NCBI GenBank assembly: GCA_963971575.1
Contig: OZ020619.1
Location: forward strand, 28,834,800 to 28,898,799
Length of the DNA: 64,000 nucleotides
Reading direction: 5' to 3'
From: Liopterus haemorrhoidalis
Taxonomy: Eukaryota; Arthropoda; Insecta; Coleoptera; Dytiscidae
How positions within the stretch are numbered: the first letter of the stretch is position 1; every line of letters starts with the position of its first letter. Below are positions 54,225-64,000 of the stretch, piece by piece. Made by a program: the position numbers and the translations under genes. The notes under the pieces were generated by a model. That model made no database searches, was not told the DNA's origin, and saw nothing but the letters and a program-made list of their open reading frames with translations.

Positions 54225-54599
54225 TATTTTAAATATAAATCGTTTAGACTTCAAATTTTTAATTCAAGGAATTGCGCTGAGATTCAAGTATATTCAAGGA
54301 ATTCAAGGTACAATTTCAAATTCCAGGAGATTCCAGGAGTGGTAGACACCATGTCGTGGTAGATTCTTTCCCTTGAAATTCTTCCGAGATTGCCACTAAA
54401 TTATATTTTTGGTTTTTTGCTAAGAGACGAAGTACAATATTTGCAGCAATGCTCAAATTAATGCTGGATTAAGGTTTATGTGCCCTAGGTTGAATGGATA
54501 AAAGGGGAACCCTAAAGGAAGTGATAAGAAAAAAGAAAAAAATGAAAAACTATACGTGACTCCGGCACAGCCAAAACACTGGTCAAAATGATTTGACAT

Positions 54600-54690
54600 G
54601 ACGTATAATATATGTACTTTTTCTGTAACAGTCAATCGTCATTTGTTAAGAATTAATTCGCAAATCTGGTTAACTCTTTCATCGATTTTA
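54600..54690 (-). pseudogene. Mariner helix-turn-helix scrap upstream of repeat F
   Basis: Minus-strand ELILNK, stop, RLTVTEKV and a CQ-like end parallel the scraps at 44335 and 59840. Repeat F begins about 140 bp downstream at 54833, the same arrangement as at 44335-45722. Confidence 0.4.
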
Positions 54691-54832
54691 CAAATTGAAG
54701 GTCTTTAAAAGCCGACGTTTGAAGGCCTCTTCTAGAATAGCTGTTTTCAAAAATTCTATAATTTCAACCACCGCATTTCCAAGTTACAATTTTCAATTTC
54801 AATACAATTTCACACAAACAACTTGCTTTTCG

Positions 54833-54978
54833 ATCAGGTCTATCTCAAAAATCACCAAGATAAAAAAAATCGAATTACAAAACCCGCTATAAAATTGGAA
54901 CGAAATAACTTAGCTAAACCAGCTCAACGGCAATCAACTTACAATTGAGATCTGCATCATGTCAAGTTATTAGGTATA
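54833..54978 (+). repeat. Dispersed repeat family F, copy 3
   Basis: TCGATCAGGTCTATCTCAAA, AATCGAATTACAAAACCCGC, TATAAAATTGGAACGAAATA, GCTCAACGGCAATCAACTTA and ATCATGTCAAGTTATT. Confidence 0.7.
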
Positions 54979-54984
54979 ACGCAA

Positions 54985-56025
54985 CGCACGCAGTTCGCGT
55001 ATTCATTTTTATCAAACTTGGTATACAATGCCATCTAGCGACAACACAAAATACCAATACTTACATATCTGATATATTTTTGTGTTTACTGGGCTGAATA
55101 CAACCCATCATTTTACAAATTGTAAATTAAATTGTTTTTAGATTATTTTCCCAATATTAAATACACTATAAAATTCACAGCACTAACTAAATAGCCACAA
55201 CATTTGCTGAAAATGTTTTCAATGAGACAAAAAAACAATTTTGGCAGAGTTCCAAAGTTGCAAAACGTTATGTATGACGAAAATCACATGATCTCAACAT
55301 CTGAATATTTATTATGGAATTTATGTAGTATGGCATTTGGCAACTGCTGCATGGATTTCAAAAAGTGTTAATAAATTTTGGGATAAAGTCATCGACAAAT
55401 TTTCCACTCGATATTTTAGATACTTATGAGATTTTCTATTTCATATCGAAGTGCCGGAATGGAAGTAGACAATTACAGTTGATGGAACACATAATAAGAT
55501 TAGAAAATTGATTTGCTCACTTTTCAGTGTTTCGTAAGTATCTAGTAAGTAAAAACGACTGACAGCAGGCCCAAATATTTATTCAGTTAAAATATTTCTA
55601 AGTTATTTTTCTACATAGTTTCCCTGAACAACTAAGCATTTGCGTCACCGGTTTATTTATTTAACCGCATTTTACATAAAAAATTGTTTCTATATCTCGA
55701 ATTTTTCTAAGTAAAAATTTTCTATAAATCGGGGAATCCCAGCCGATCAGATCGGAACATCCCAGGCGTACGATAGTTAATTTAGGCGTAAAAGTGAATT
55801 AGTTTAAATCCAACCGGGGTACATCGAGTTTATTTTATGCGCTAGGCCAGCGATGGTGAACCTTTCCCCCAGACGAGTCAAAATTTAATTTTTAATTTTG
55901 AAGATTCAAATCGCGGGTGGAAACTATAATGCGTAAATAAAATTTTGCCGCTCTAGGGTAAATTTTTTTGTGTGGAATCTCTGCTTATCTCGTTAACTCT
56001 ACTCGAGTTAGTGACTTTGTATTTG
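54985..56025. other. Mostly gene-free
   Basis: A family-G/B-like word, TTCAGTGTTTCGTAAGTATC, occurs near 55526. CTATATCTCGAATTTTT near 55690 resembles pogo-type ends. No gene recognised. Confidence 0.4.
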
Positions 56026-56029
56026 AAGT

Positions 56030-56979
56030 GTATAATGCAGGTATATAATAAGTAATAGTTGAATCCCATCTTATTTATTATTATCATACTTGTCGATTTC
56101 TCTACACTCTGAACTTCATATGCTTATCTCTGAGTTCAATAACCGGACAATATGATGTGTTCTTTATTAATTTTAAAATTGTTATTTTATATCGTGACTA
56201 TTAACTAAGCTCTGATGAAGATTTAAATTAAAATCGAAACGTTAGCGAAGTTAATAAATTTGTTTTTATTTTCTGACTGGTCCGAATCCCATTACGTTCA
56301 ACTATAATAGAATTAAATTATAATTTCAACACTTCCCACTGGTTATTAAATTTACGCTTTTAAAAATTAAAATTGACAGGAATCGAACTCTAGTTTGCAA
56401 ATAACAAAGCAACGACGAAACGCATGACGCTACGAGGGCTTACTTATCTACTGTGTTACATAGCGAATTAAATATTTAACATATTTTAGTTAAAAACACA
56501 AAAAATTCGTTATTTTCTGAAAACATAATCTGATCAAAAATTCCTGTTGTGCTATTCCGGTTCACACCAAAGTACATTACTTACAATTTTTTAAGATTTT
56601 TAGTTTAAACCATCTGGGCTACAGGGTGTGGGACAAAATTATTATTGCACAATTGTGGCAAAAATCGCGTCAAAATAATTTATTTTGCAAAAATAAAATT
56701 TTGATCGTTAATCCACGTACTAAGGGTTAATTTGATACCCTACTCAGAATTTAAAAAAAAAAAAATTTTCGATGTGTAGATATTTGTTTATATTTTTAGG
56801 GGGATATGTTTTTTAGATGTTTTAATATTTTTCCTATGTGCCGGTCAAAGAGTTGTATAAGCATGCCAAATTTCAACTCTCTAGGTTTAGCCGTTTAGCT
56901 ACAATTTTTACTGAACAGACAGACAGACAGACGACAAAATGACGGTATAAGGGTTTTTTGGTCATACCTACAAAACCCT
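56030..56979 (+). repeat. Repeat family B, copy B5
   Basis: The right two thirds (56305-56979) is colinear with B1, with TCTGATCAAAAATTCCTGTT, CATCTGGGCTACAGGGTGTG and ACCTACAAAACCCT ending at 56979. The left end is represented only by GCAGGTATATAATAAGT at about 56036, separated by about 250 bp of other sequence. It carries its own tRNA-like block. Confidence 0.75.
56373..56440 (-). ncRNA. tRNA-like cassette of family B copy B5
   Basis: Minus strand: TCGTAGCGTCATGCGTTTCG at the A-box position and AGAGTTCGATTCCTGTCA, a near-consensus B box, followed by AATTTT. The segment between the boxes is unrelated to those in B1-B4. The 3' flank of the block (ACTGTGTTACATAGCGAATT on the plus strand) is shared with B4 but not with B1-B3. 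Confidence 0.5.
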
Positions 56980-56999
56980 AAAAACGCGAAGAAATTCTG

Positions 57000-57224
57000 A
57001 AGAAAGCCGAAAAAGGTGTAACCAATGATCAAACCTGTACCTACGAAGACATCGACAAAGTTATTTGATTTCATGTAGTCATAAATGTATTTATTGTCAA
57101 TAAATTCATATGAAAATGTTATTTTACTCATTTTGTAGTTATTTTGTGTAACTCAAATTTTCTATATCTCGATTTTTTTTTAGTGAACTATGATAATTTG
57201 ACTTAAGGAAGTTCGACTGTATAT
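57000..57224. mobile_element. Possible pogo/Tigger-like right end
   Basis: The complement of 57200-57224 reads CAGTCGAACTTCCTTAAGTC next to TATA, and ATATCTCGATTTTT precedes it, a style seen in pogo-type elements. A plus-strand stretch EEILKKAEKGVTNDQTCT near 57000-57050 could be a coding scrap, but I cannot assign it. Confidence 0.35.
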
Positions 57225-57239
57225 AGTTAGTTAAAATTG

Positions 57240-57840
57240 TTGGCGCACAGCATCTGTGACAATTAGCGCGTTAATTAATATACTGGTTATTGTAGAACAT
57301 TTAGTAGAATTGTAGGTGTTTAGTATTCCAAACAATACGAATAATTATTTTCTACACAGCTATTTAAAATAAAAGTAAAAACGCTAGATTTATGTTGTCT
57401 AGTATCTTAAAACACCATTTTATCGATCCTCTGATAAACTTTTCTGTATTACAAATTATTTTATACACAAAACATAAACATAAAAACGCCAGAGAAAAGT
57501 TCAAATACCTCGTATCTCGTTAAATTTTAATTTTCTCTCACATACTGTTGTATGCATGGTTGTGTTAAGTTTTATATTCCGAGATTCTTTTCTACGATTA
57601 GACTCTCAGAATTTTAATAAAGCAGACGCAAACAAAAAGTTCTAGTCGAAAACTAAACTGGTAAACACATAAAATATCACGTAGAACAACAACTGCTAAA
57701 TTAAATTAAACAATATACAAGGTTTGACTGAAAAATTTGAGGACTGGCGTCACAAAACTAATGATTCTACAACTATATTATTACTTTCGAAATGCCCGTC
57801 TGCGACTATATATCTCTACTAACTCTACTTATAAAATTAT
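57240..57840. other. Gene-free stretch
   Basis: A TACAAGGTTTGACTGAAAAA word at about 57717 resembles a mariner-type terminus without a partner. Nothing else recognised. Confidence 0.35.
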
Positions 57841-57849
57841 AATACTTAT

Positions 57850-58540
57850 AATATTTCGGGATTTGAGATCAAAAACAATTATTTATCAACAAAAGTGGCT
57901 TTATTGTTGTTCAAAATATTCTCCATGAAGACCAATACACTTTTGCATGCGTTTGAACCAATTTTCGAAGCACTTTTTCCACTCCGTTTGAGGCATTTTC
58001 CACTCCAATTGTCAAATTATGTGGGATCCAACGCGAACAAATCTTTTTGACGGCCAATTCTTTTTTCAATGCTGAATTTATGCTGGTCCCACTAATGCAC
58101 GAGGATACCTCAATCTCACGATAAGTCACATAACGATCTTGCTGTATCAGTTTACGCACAGCATCAACATGTTTTCCTGAACAACAACCGATTTTGGACG
58201 ATCTTCACGAAATTCGTTCTTAAGCGAACTACGGCCACGATTGAAGTCAGGAAACCATCGATAAACAGTAGTCCTTGATGGTGCTTCATCGCCAAAAGTC
58301 GAATTAAGTTCATCGATGCACTGTTGTTAGGTTAATCCACGTCGACAGTTGTAAAAAATAATCGCTCGAAAATGTTCACGATTTAATTCCATTTCTAGCC
58401 GAGATGATTTTTTTCAAGTTACTGTTAACAACAGAAATAGCCCTCGTACGTCAAAAATGTCAAACTTTACGATAGAAGCGTTAGTTGCCAGATGGCAGCA
58501 CTAGTTTAGCGCAATCCCGAAATATAAGAGGCAACCCTCG
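57850..58540 (-). pseudogene. Internally deleted mariner with TACGAGGG-type end
   Basis: The minus-strand gene starts near 58392 (NREHFRAIIFYNCRRGLT), continues through TVYRWFPDFNRGRSSLK and VTYREIEVSSCISGTS to KKICSRWIPHNLT, then jumps to the C-terminal end (frame-shifted WKKCFENWFKRMQKC). The whole catalytic core between is deleted. One stop (GLT-stop-QQC) and a two-base insertion near 58170 add damage. The right terminus, complement GAGGGTTGCCTCTTATATTT, lies before TA at 58541. At the left only the inner CTTATAATATTTCGGGATT remains. An MITE-like derivative of the lineage seen at 19374-19770. Confidence 0.85.
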
Positions 58541-58734
58541 TAGACACTTTTTGAAATTGCTTTTAGATCAGTCTGCCTGGATACTATGCAGTTTTGGGGG
58601 ACAAAAGTCAGAAAGGATCAAGTCAAGTTAGACTGATTGAATTTCTACCAAAAGCTGTTTTCAAAAGTTCAATTGTTTATGTTACCGTTTGTCCAAGTTT
58701 TAATCAAAATTTCAGGCATACACGCTGATTTTCA

Positions 58735-58865
58735 TTCAGGCCCATCTTAAAAATAACCGGCGTAAAGAAACCGAATTACAAAAACTGCTATAAAATTTGA
58801 AATAACATAGCGAAACAAACTCGGCAGTCAACTTCCACATGGCAACTATAAAACTATATTCTTAT
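58735..58865 (+). repeat. Dispersed repeat family F, copy 4
   Basis: TTCAGGCCCATCTTAAAAAT, CGAATTACAAAAACTGCTAT, AGCGAAACAAACTC, GCAGTCAACTTCCAC. The upstream 100 bp (AAAGCTGTTTTCAAAAGTTC) also matches that of copy 3 (AGCTGTTTTCAAAAATTC). Confidence 0.7.
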
Positions 58866-59001
58866 GAGGGCGAGTCTCTATTCCTCCTCACCACTAACTA
58901 GGTAATGCGCAAAAAGTGCAGTCTGCAGTTTGTTTTAATTTAACTTCGTATATTATATAAATCAAATTTATATTAATCTGCATTTGGTAACGTAGCTAAA
59001 T

Positions 59002-59246
59002 TAGTGATTCTTCTCGAGTATTTCTCGAGAAAAAGTTTTAATTCTCATTTTTCATTTCTCGACAAATGTAAAATTTGCTCGACGCCTTTACTTTAGTACT
59101 TTAAAGGTAATTCTAATTTTAACATGTTTTTATCCTCTCCGATATTTTCAACATTAAAAAAAGATGTATATTCTAATAGTTATATAATTATTTTTCTCGA
59201 GAATTCTCGAGAAAATAAGTCTAATGTCGAGAAATCAGAAACACTA
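59002..59246. mobile_element. hAT-type MITE with CTCGAGAA palindromes, copy 2
   Basis: Ends TAGTGATTCTTCTCGAG and (complement) TAGTGTTTCTGATTTCTCG. Exact 8-bp duplication AGCTAAAT at 58994-59001 and 59247-59254. Over 90 percent similar by eye to 47286-47540 in the opposite orientation, so both moved recently. Confidence 0.94.
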
Positions 59247-59259
59247 AGCTAAATCATGG

Positions 59260-59835
59260 CAGTAATAGCTTACAATCCTAAGCCCTACCAGACTGGAAGT
59301 CAATCTCATTGTCCTGATTGTAGTACGAAATAATACGGTCTTATCTAAAGCCATTACAGAATAAATCCAGTATAGAGGATTCCAGGATTGCTTTAGATAG
59401 ATTTAGGAGATAAGAAAGAGGGTTTATTTATTGTTTAGGTTAGAATATTGAAAGGACGAGGGTAAAAGTACTGTATAAGCTTTCGAGTCCTATGATAGAT
59501 AATAAAGATAAAATCCTTGTGTATATATCGTATAATTTTATTTTTAAACACCAAGATCCAAGCATTGTGGTAAGTTTCATACTTATGAACGCAGAAACAT
59601 GGACCTAAGCTCAAGATCGACATCATCTTGGAAAACACAATAATGTCCAACCACGATGTAAAAGGTAAAGAGGAATAAATTTTCCGAGTTTGCGATTTTT
59701 AAGGGCCGAAACTTTAAAGTTTTTTTTTTTTCAGAAGTTGTCTCTGCTCTTCTTTGCGCTTCAGAGATCAGGTAAAATCGGTTCTACAGTTCCATCCGAT
59801 CTAGTACTTTATTCTTCTTAGTACTTATTAGTGTG
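59260..59835. other. Gene-free stretch
   Basis: Nothing recognised. Confidence 0.4.
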
Positions 59836-59839
59836 TTGT

Positions 59840-59960
59840 GATTATCGATATTAGTCAAAATATCTTGACAAGAAGTACGATACTTTTTCTGCAATCTCTT
59901 TAACAGTCAATGGGAGATTGGCATGATTAATTCGCGAACTTGAATAACATTTTTGTCATA
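59840..59960 (-). pseudogene. Mariner helix-turn-helix scrap
   Basis: Minus-strand NHANLPLTVKEIAEKVSYFL, with a frame change to give SCQDIL, follows the RLTVREIAEE.GI..GSCQ.IL pattern. Same lineage as 44335-44425. Repeat F is not next to it. Confidence 0.45.
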
Positions 59961-60233
59961 ACTGCCATTAATTGAACACCCTGCATCACTACAATCTGCA
60001 TTCTTTGTTTATTATTTTTAGCTGATTATCAGTTATCAATATTTTCGGCTCCTTTGTAACGTTTCTGGCGGTATATTTCAAGCGGATAGTGGGCACGGCA
60101 CGTGGAAATATTAAGGCGCATCCCCACTATGCCGCAGTTTGCCAGTTGGCAAGGCCAGCTGGCAAAGCCAACTGGCAAAGCCAGTGGCTGTATAAACGTC
60201 CACATCTGTGTTGGCATTTAGTTTAGTCGCAAA

Positions 60234-60359
60234 ATGTTGACCCAGGAAGATTTACTAATTGCTTCAGCTGCTGTTATCATACTTGACAGTGAAGAAAAAA
60301 TACGCAAACGGCGCAAACGACTGTTTTGGGTACGTCCAAGTCTTCAAAGTAGATCACGC
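60234..60359 (+). pseudogene. Harbinger transposase N-terminus
   Basis: Starts ATG at 60234 and reads LTQEDLLIASAAVIIL, then RKRRKRLFWVRPSLQSR and a short tail. The basic stretch before FWVRPSL is the usual start of insect Harbinger transposases. After about 42 codons the frame enters the antisense of the MADF gene, so the catalytic domain is lost. The open frame formally continues to 60479, but that part is not transposase. Confidence 0.7.
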
Positions 60360-60593
60360 ACCGGACTTATTACCTTCTCTCTCTTTTTTTATTTCGCGCG
60401 AAAAATGACACACCAAGTTTTTGATTTTTCTATTAATTTCTTCTTTTTGTACTCCAAAACTAACCGCAATTTCCAATAGAGCGTCAAATCTCTTATTCCT
60501 GTCTTTATAGTCCTTTAAACGACAGTCCCACAAAACAGGACGATCCCGGTATAAATCGATCAAATTAAACACTTTTTCGTTTGTCCACTCCAT
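60354..60593 (-). CDS. MADF-domain protein of the Harbinger element
   Basis: A 79-residue frame with WTNEKVFNLIDLYRDRPVLW, DYKDRNKRFDALLEIA and INRKIKNLVCHFSREIKK. It covers a whole MADF domain, the DNA-binding companion of Harbinger transposases. It starts with a normal ATG at 60593 and is undamaged through the domain; the usual longer C-terminus is missing because the stop comes at the deletion junction. It may still be able to make a DNA-binding peptide, but there is no evidence of expression. Confidence 0.8.
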   Translation of the reverse strand: MEWTNEKVFNLIDLYRDRPVLWDCRLKDYKDRNKRFDALLEIAVSFGVQKEEINRKIKNLVCHFSREIKKEREGNKSGA

Positions 60594-60809
60594 CTATAAA
60601 CAACGTTGCTCATATGCGTCTGAATCACAACCTGAATTTCTTTCTTTGATCGGCTTTCTTTGAAGGAGACCGACACTCGAGCGATTCTCGTTGGCATGCC
60701 GCTGGCACGGTGGCATGTGCCAACGGTCACGTCTACATTACTGCTGGCATTGCCAACTGGCCTTGCCAACTGGCAAACTGCGGCATAGTGTGGACGTCGC
60801 TTTATGTTG

Positions 60810-61140
60810 CATTAATCTATTTTCGTATTGTTAAACACTGCCCCAAGAAATTAACGCACCACATGTTGATATTATTAAATCTAGATTATGTTAATTAAAA
60901 TTTCAAACATTTAATTTAATTTTGAAAGGACCTTGTATATGATGTTTGTACACGGTATATGAGATTTAACTTGTATTGTTTTGATTTATTTTGTTTGTTT
61001 TTACTTGCAGATAAGAAATTTGTTGCATAGTAAATTTTAGTTGGAGTACTGATTTAGTGGGTGGATTGCTATTTCAGACTTTTTGACGTTTTCTTTTTTA
61101 TTAAAAATTATGTAATGCGAAACTAGAAATTTTACACAAA
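60810..61140. other. Gene-free stretch
   Basis: Nothing recognised. Confidence 0.4.
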
Positions 61141-61189
61141 ATGAATATGCTTAAACAGTAGTGTTGGTGGAATAAGGTTGAAACAGTCG

Positions 61190-62200
61190 CAGAAGAGGAC
61201 AAAGGTATCCCATACACGGTGTATCTAATACCAAGGTACAGGAAGACTGGTGGTTATTCCAGAAAATCTGGACATGGTCGAAATCGTGCAACAACCCTGG
61301 CTCAAAATCGTTTCTAAAGGTTTCCGCCTTAAGAGAAACGGACTGTAACAACCAGAGACTTGCTCTCAGCTTCTAGAACTGGCTGTTACTTTGTTAAGAA
61401 CGGACACTGTTCGCCAGAAAAGTTGATTTGGCACCCCGTATTCCTGCTCGAGGACCAGTCTTGACCGTAGATCATCGTAGAGCCAGGTTAAATTTTGCCA
61501 GGGATCACGTGAATTGCGATAGACGCGTTCATGTAAATCGACGACGAAATACGCTATATGCTCAATGCAACATTATAAATACCACTTTATTTTTCACCAC
61601 GCGCTGAACATGAATTTGTTCTTTGTGGGCCAGCCTATATAGCCATTGTATTTATTATTATTGATGCATTACTGTATAATTGTATGACACAAACATATAT
61701 TAGATATATAAGAAATCAATATGTATGCTTTAATAATGAATAAAATTATTATTATTATTATTTATTTGCTGAAGAGTCATTCAAGGTCTGGGGATGATTA
61801 CTTTGGCAGGTCACACAGACTTAGTGGTATTAAATAATGGCAATCTTAATGTTGAACATTACATATGGAACATTCTTGAAGAGGATTTTGTGCTATTTGA
61901 GCTAGGGCTTTAGTTATAGAACACAGGACTGATATAGGTATCAGTCCAGTGTTTTTGCTAATGCAAGATAACGCCACACCTTACAATGCCCGGTCAGTCC
62001 AAAATTACCTTATGCTGTTATGGTCTTATCAACACCATATCATGGCCAGCACGAAGTCCGGATCTCAACCTTTGAACAATTGAACATGTCTGGAATATCT
62101 TTGGCAGGCGCTTAACAGATCAGTTAAACCAACCTAACAACCCTACGACATGGGGCGCAGACTTGCGGAAATATGGAATGGACTCAATGAGAATGGAATA
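61190..62200 (+). pseudogene. Tc1-like transposase, decayed and interrupted
   Basis: Plus-strand pieces in Tc1 order: PRYRKTGGYSRKSGHGR, TTLAQNRFLKVSALRE, ARGPVLTVDHRRARLNFARD and HVNW, then from about 61776 VWGMITLAGHTDLVVLNNGN, WPARSPDLN, IEHVWNIFGRRLTDQL. The Tc1 signatures QRF, the PARSPDLN and the IEH.W words are clear. Several stops and shifts are present. About 200 bp at roughly 61550-61765, ending in an (ATT)n run, are unrelated and look like an insertion, perhaps a LINE 3' end. Termini were not found. Confidence 0.82.
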
Positions 62201-62289
62201 CAGTCGTTTATTTTAAGCATTAACATTAAGCAACATTAACATTTAAGCATTAATGTCAGGTTATGTTGAAGCTAAGTAGTACACTGGAT

Positions 62290-63355
62290 TCATAGAGGAA
62301 GAAATTAAAGAAAAGGATAGCAAAATCAATACCAAAAGAAGGGGAATAAAACATATTCTTTACAAAAATCGTTATATGTACTAAGACAATCAGGTTGACA
62401 ATGGAACAGGAAATTAGATGAAAATTTTAAAAATCAAAACTTAAAACAATTCAAAACAGATCCATGTATCTCTTTTAAATAAAATGGAAATGAGGTGATC
62501 ATAATTGCTATATTCGTTGATGATATCATCATAGCAAGTAATAAAAGAATAAAAAAAAAGTTATTAAATAAAAATTAGCTATAAATTTGGTTGTTAAAGA
62601 TTTGAAAAAAATGAAACATTGTTTGGGTATAGAATTTTCGTAAAACCAAAAAGAGGAAGTAACGATGATACAAAAGCACTATATGAAAACGATTTTAAAC
62701 GTGTTAGTACGGAAATTCGAATTCGGTACGGACACCACTAAAACCTAATACAAAATTTAAAACAAAATATCAAATCAAATGAAATGGACAAATATCTTTA
62801 TCAAGCACTAATTGGAGGTCTAATATACTTGGCTGTACGTACTAGACTACATATCTCCTATGCTGTTACTTATTTAAGTCAATTTAATACAAATAATTAC
62901 AAAGAACATTGGCAAAAAAGATTTTGAGATATTTCAAGGGAACCATGGATCACTGACTTAAATACAGTCAGACGTAAAAGCACATATTTGGTTAAACAGA
63001 CTGGGGATCCTGTATAGTACATAGAAATCTTACACTGGATACACTTTTATTTAGGCTGGAGTGGCAATAAGCTTGGAAGCCAAAAAGCAAAGAACCATAG
63101 CTTTATTAAGCACTGACATAGAATATATGGCGCTCGCAGAAGCAGCAAAAGAGGCAATGGGTGCGTTTTGTTGGTGGCTGGTTAGTAGTATTAGAATTGA
63201 TGCGTAAGAAAATGATGAAAAGACAATTTGGATCGCGAAGCAAACATAGAATGACATTTGCATGGAGGTTAAGTCATATGGTTATAGAAAATCATAGACT
63301 CTGGTTACGTGTGAAAACTAACATATTTCGCCTAAATAAATGGATAATCTAAATA
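62290..63355 (+). pseudogene. Ty1/copia pol remnant (RT and RNase H)
   Basis: Plus-strand wording in order: LQKSLYVLRQSG, QWNRKLDENFKNQNLKQF, IAIFVDDIIIASN (the YVDD box region), YLYQALIGGLIYLAVRTR, LHISYAVTYLSQF, and AKKQRTIALLSTDIEYMALA followed by EAAKEAMGAF, which is the copia RNase H end. The last part (63240-63350) corresponds to the segment after SKHIDIR. Many stops and shifts. No LTR was found on either side, so this is a fragment. Confidence 0.85.
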
Positions 63356-63359
63356 ATAA

Positions 63360-64000
63360 ATGCAGAAGAGAAAAAATTCTAGACCGTAATGTTTAAGACC
63401 GAATAATTGAATTATACATTCATTTTAAGTTTAGATTTAACAATACTATATTAAATTTATATAGACACAAAATGAGGACATACAGTAATACCAAGATTTA
63501 ATTCTAATACATTTAAAAACCAAATGAAAACAACTGCATTCAAATATTACTTTTCATCCCCACCACACTTATTCATTGCAGTCGTTCAACCTCAAATCAT
63601 CGAATGAGTAGAATGAATAGAATGAGAATATTGTCCCAACAAAACGCGTATTCTGATTAAACCGAAACCAGAATCTGCACAACAAAACGCACCCAATATG
63701 TTTACAAAACTTCCTTCAAGGGCTGTATATTCAAAAAGATAAAATTAAGATATTTTGTAATAATATTGGTGCTGGTTTTTTGGCTGAAATAATACATTCG
63801 ACATCAGACAACATTTTATTCGAAAAGTGATTGGAAATGTTAAAATTGAAGTTCTGCTTATTTCTATCAAAGACATGACATCTGACGTTTTAACCGAAGT
63901 GCTAACGTTCGAGAAACATAGGTTATGTTCTGACAGTTTAGCTTTGGCAGTGATCGCTCTAAAATTATTTTAAAATATTGTTGATGGATAAAACATAACT
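63360..64000. other. Gene-free stretch to the window edge
   Basis: AT-rich; no domain, terminal repeat or convincing exon recognised. Confidence 0.45.

Larger units (their letters stand above)
60114..60801. mobile_element. PIF/Harbinger derivative keeping both gene ends
   Basis: Inverted ends AGGCGCATCCCCACTATGCC and (complement) AGCGACGTCCACACTATGCC continue GCAGTTTGCCAGTTGGCAAG and beyond, about 55 bp in all. TTA flanks both sides (60111-60113, 60802-60804), the typical Harbinger target. The GCCAGTTGGC / GCCAACTGGC words recur inside the ends. Both element genes are represented, facing each other, with the middle deleted. Confidence 0.92.

Noticed and set aside
1..64000. CRISPR array, bacterial operon or phage
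   Set aside because: No regularly spaced identical repeats with unique spacers, no ribosome-binding-site-led gene clusters, and all recognisable genes are eukaryotic transposons or spliced exons.

Overview
The window looks like an arthropod, most likely insect, nuclear genome: AT-rich, with no operons, spliced coding exons, and a dense mixture of mariner, Tc1, hAT, PIF/Harbinger, copia, R1-like LINE and miniature elements. Nearly every protein-like open frame is a transposon remnant. No CRISPR array, rRNA or convincing functional tRNA gene was seen. The species cannot be named from the sequence.

Host gene. Three short minus-strand exons fit together: 51029-51118 (90 nt), 20136-20174 (39 nt) and 17358-17475 (118 nt). 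Each has AG/GT(A/G)AG-type borders, and the two junctions join in phase to give 82 residues, rich in Ser and then acidic. The reading resembles the Rab11-effector family of nuclear fallout / Rab11-FIP3/4. If right, most of the window is one transposon-filled intron of about 31 kb plus flanking introns, with more exons outside.

Layout. 1-10 kb: old repeats (families A, B, a SINE, a LINE 3' end) and the first hAT miniature elements. 10-20 kb: a LINE RNase H remnant, a hAT element, a mariner helix-turn-helix remnant, and a cluster of family B repeats, one of them nested in a hAT element. 20-26 kb: a nearly intact Mos1-like mariner (two stops), nested hAT elements and an IS630/Tc1-like DDE gene with one frameshift. 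26-38 kb: duplicated repeat D, a tRNA-like sequence, family B, a small LTR element and several hAT miniatures. 38-50 kb: a tandem satellite of about 400-bp units, palindromic elements, a Harbinger derivative and broken mariners. 50-64 kb: a fragment of the IS630-like gene, a nearly intact DD41D mariner with perfect 30-bp ends, more family B, a deleted mariner, a second Harbinger derivative, a Tc1 pseudogene and a copia pol remnant.

Most unusual signal. Family B (about 0.8-1.1 kb; ends AGGGTTTCGCAGGTAT / AGGGTTTTGTAGGTAT; an upstream TGTGAA/TTCACA hairpin; a CAGA-repeat tail) has at least five copies that keep their flanks similar but each carry a different tRNA-like block at the same internal place. 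Each block has recognisable A and B boxes, runs antisense to the element and is followed by T-runs that could end Pol III transcription. This looks like a variable tRNA-like cassette in a conserved carrier and is the main candidate for something undescribed.

A second theme is hAT insertion history that can be read directly: many miniatures have exact or near-exact 8-bp target duplications, two have paralogous empty sites in the window, and several nest in datable order. A shared 40-50-bp minisatellite occurs in hAT miniatures whose terminal repeats otherwise differ.
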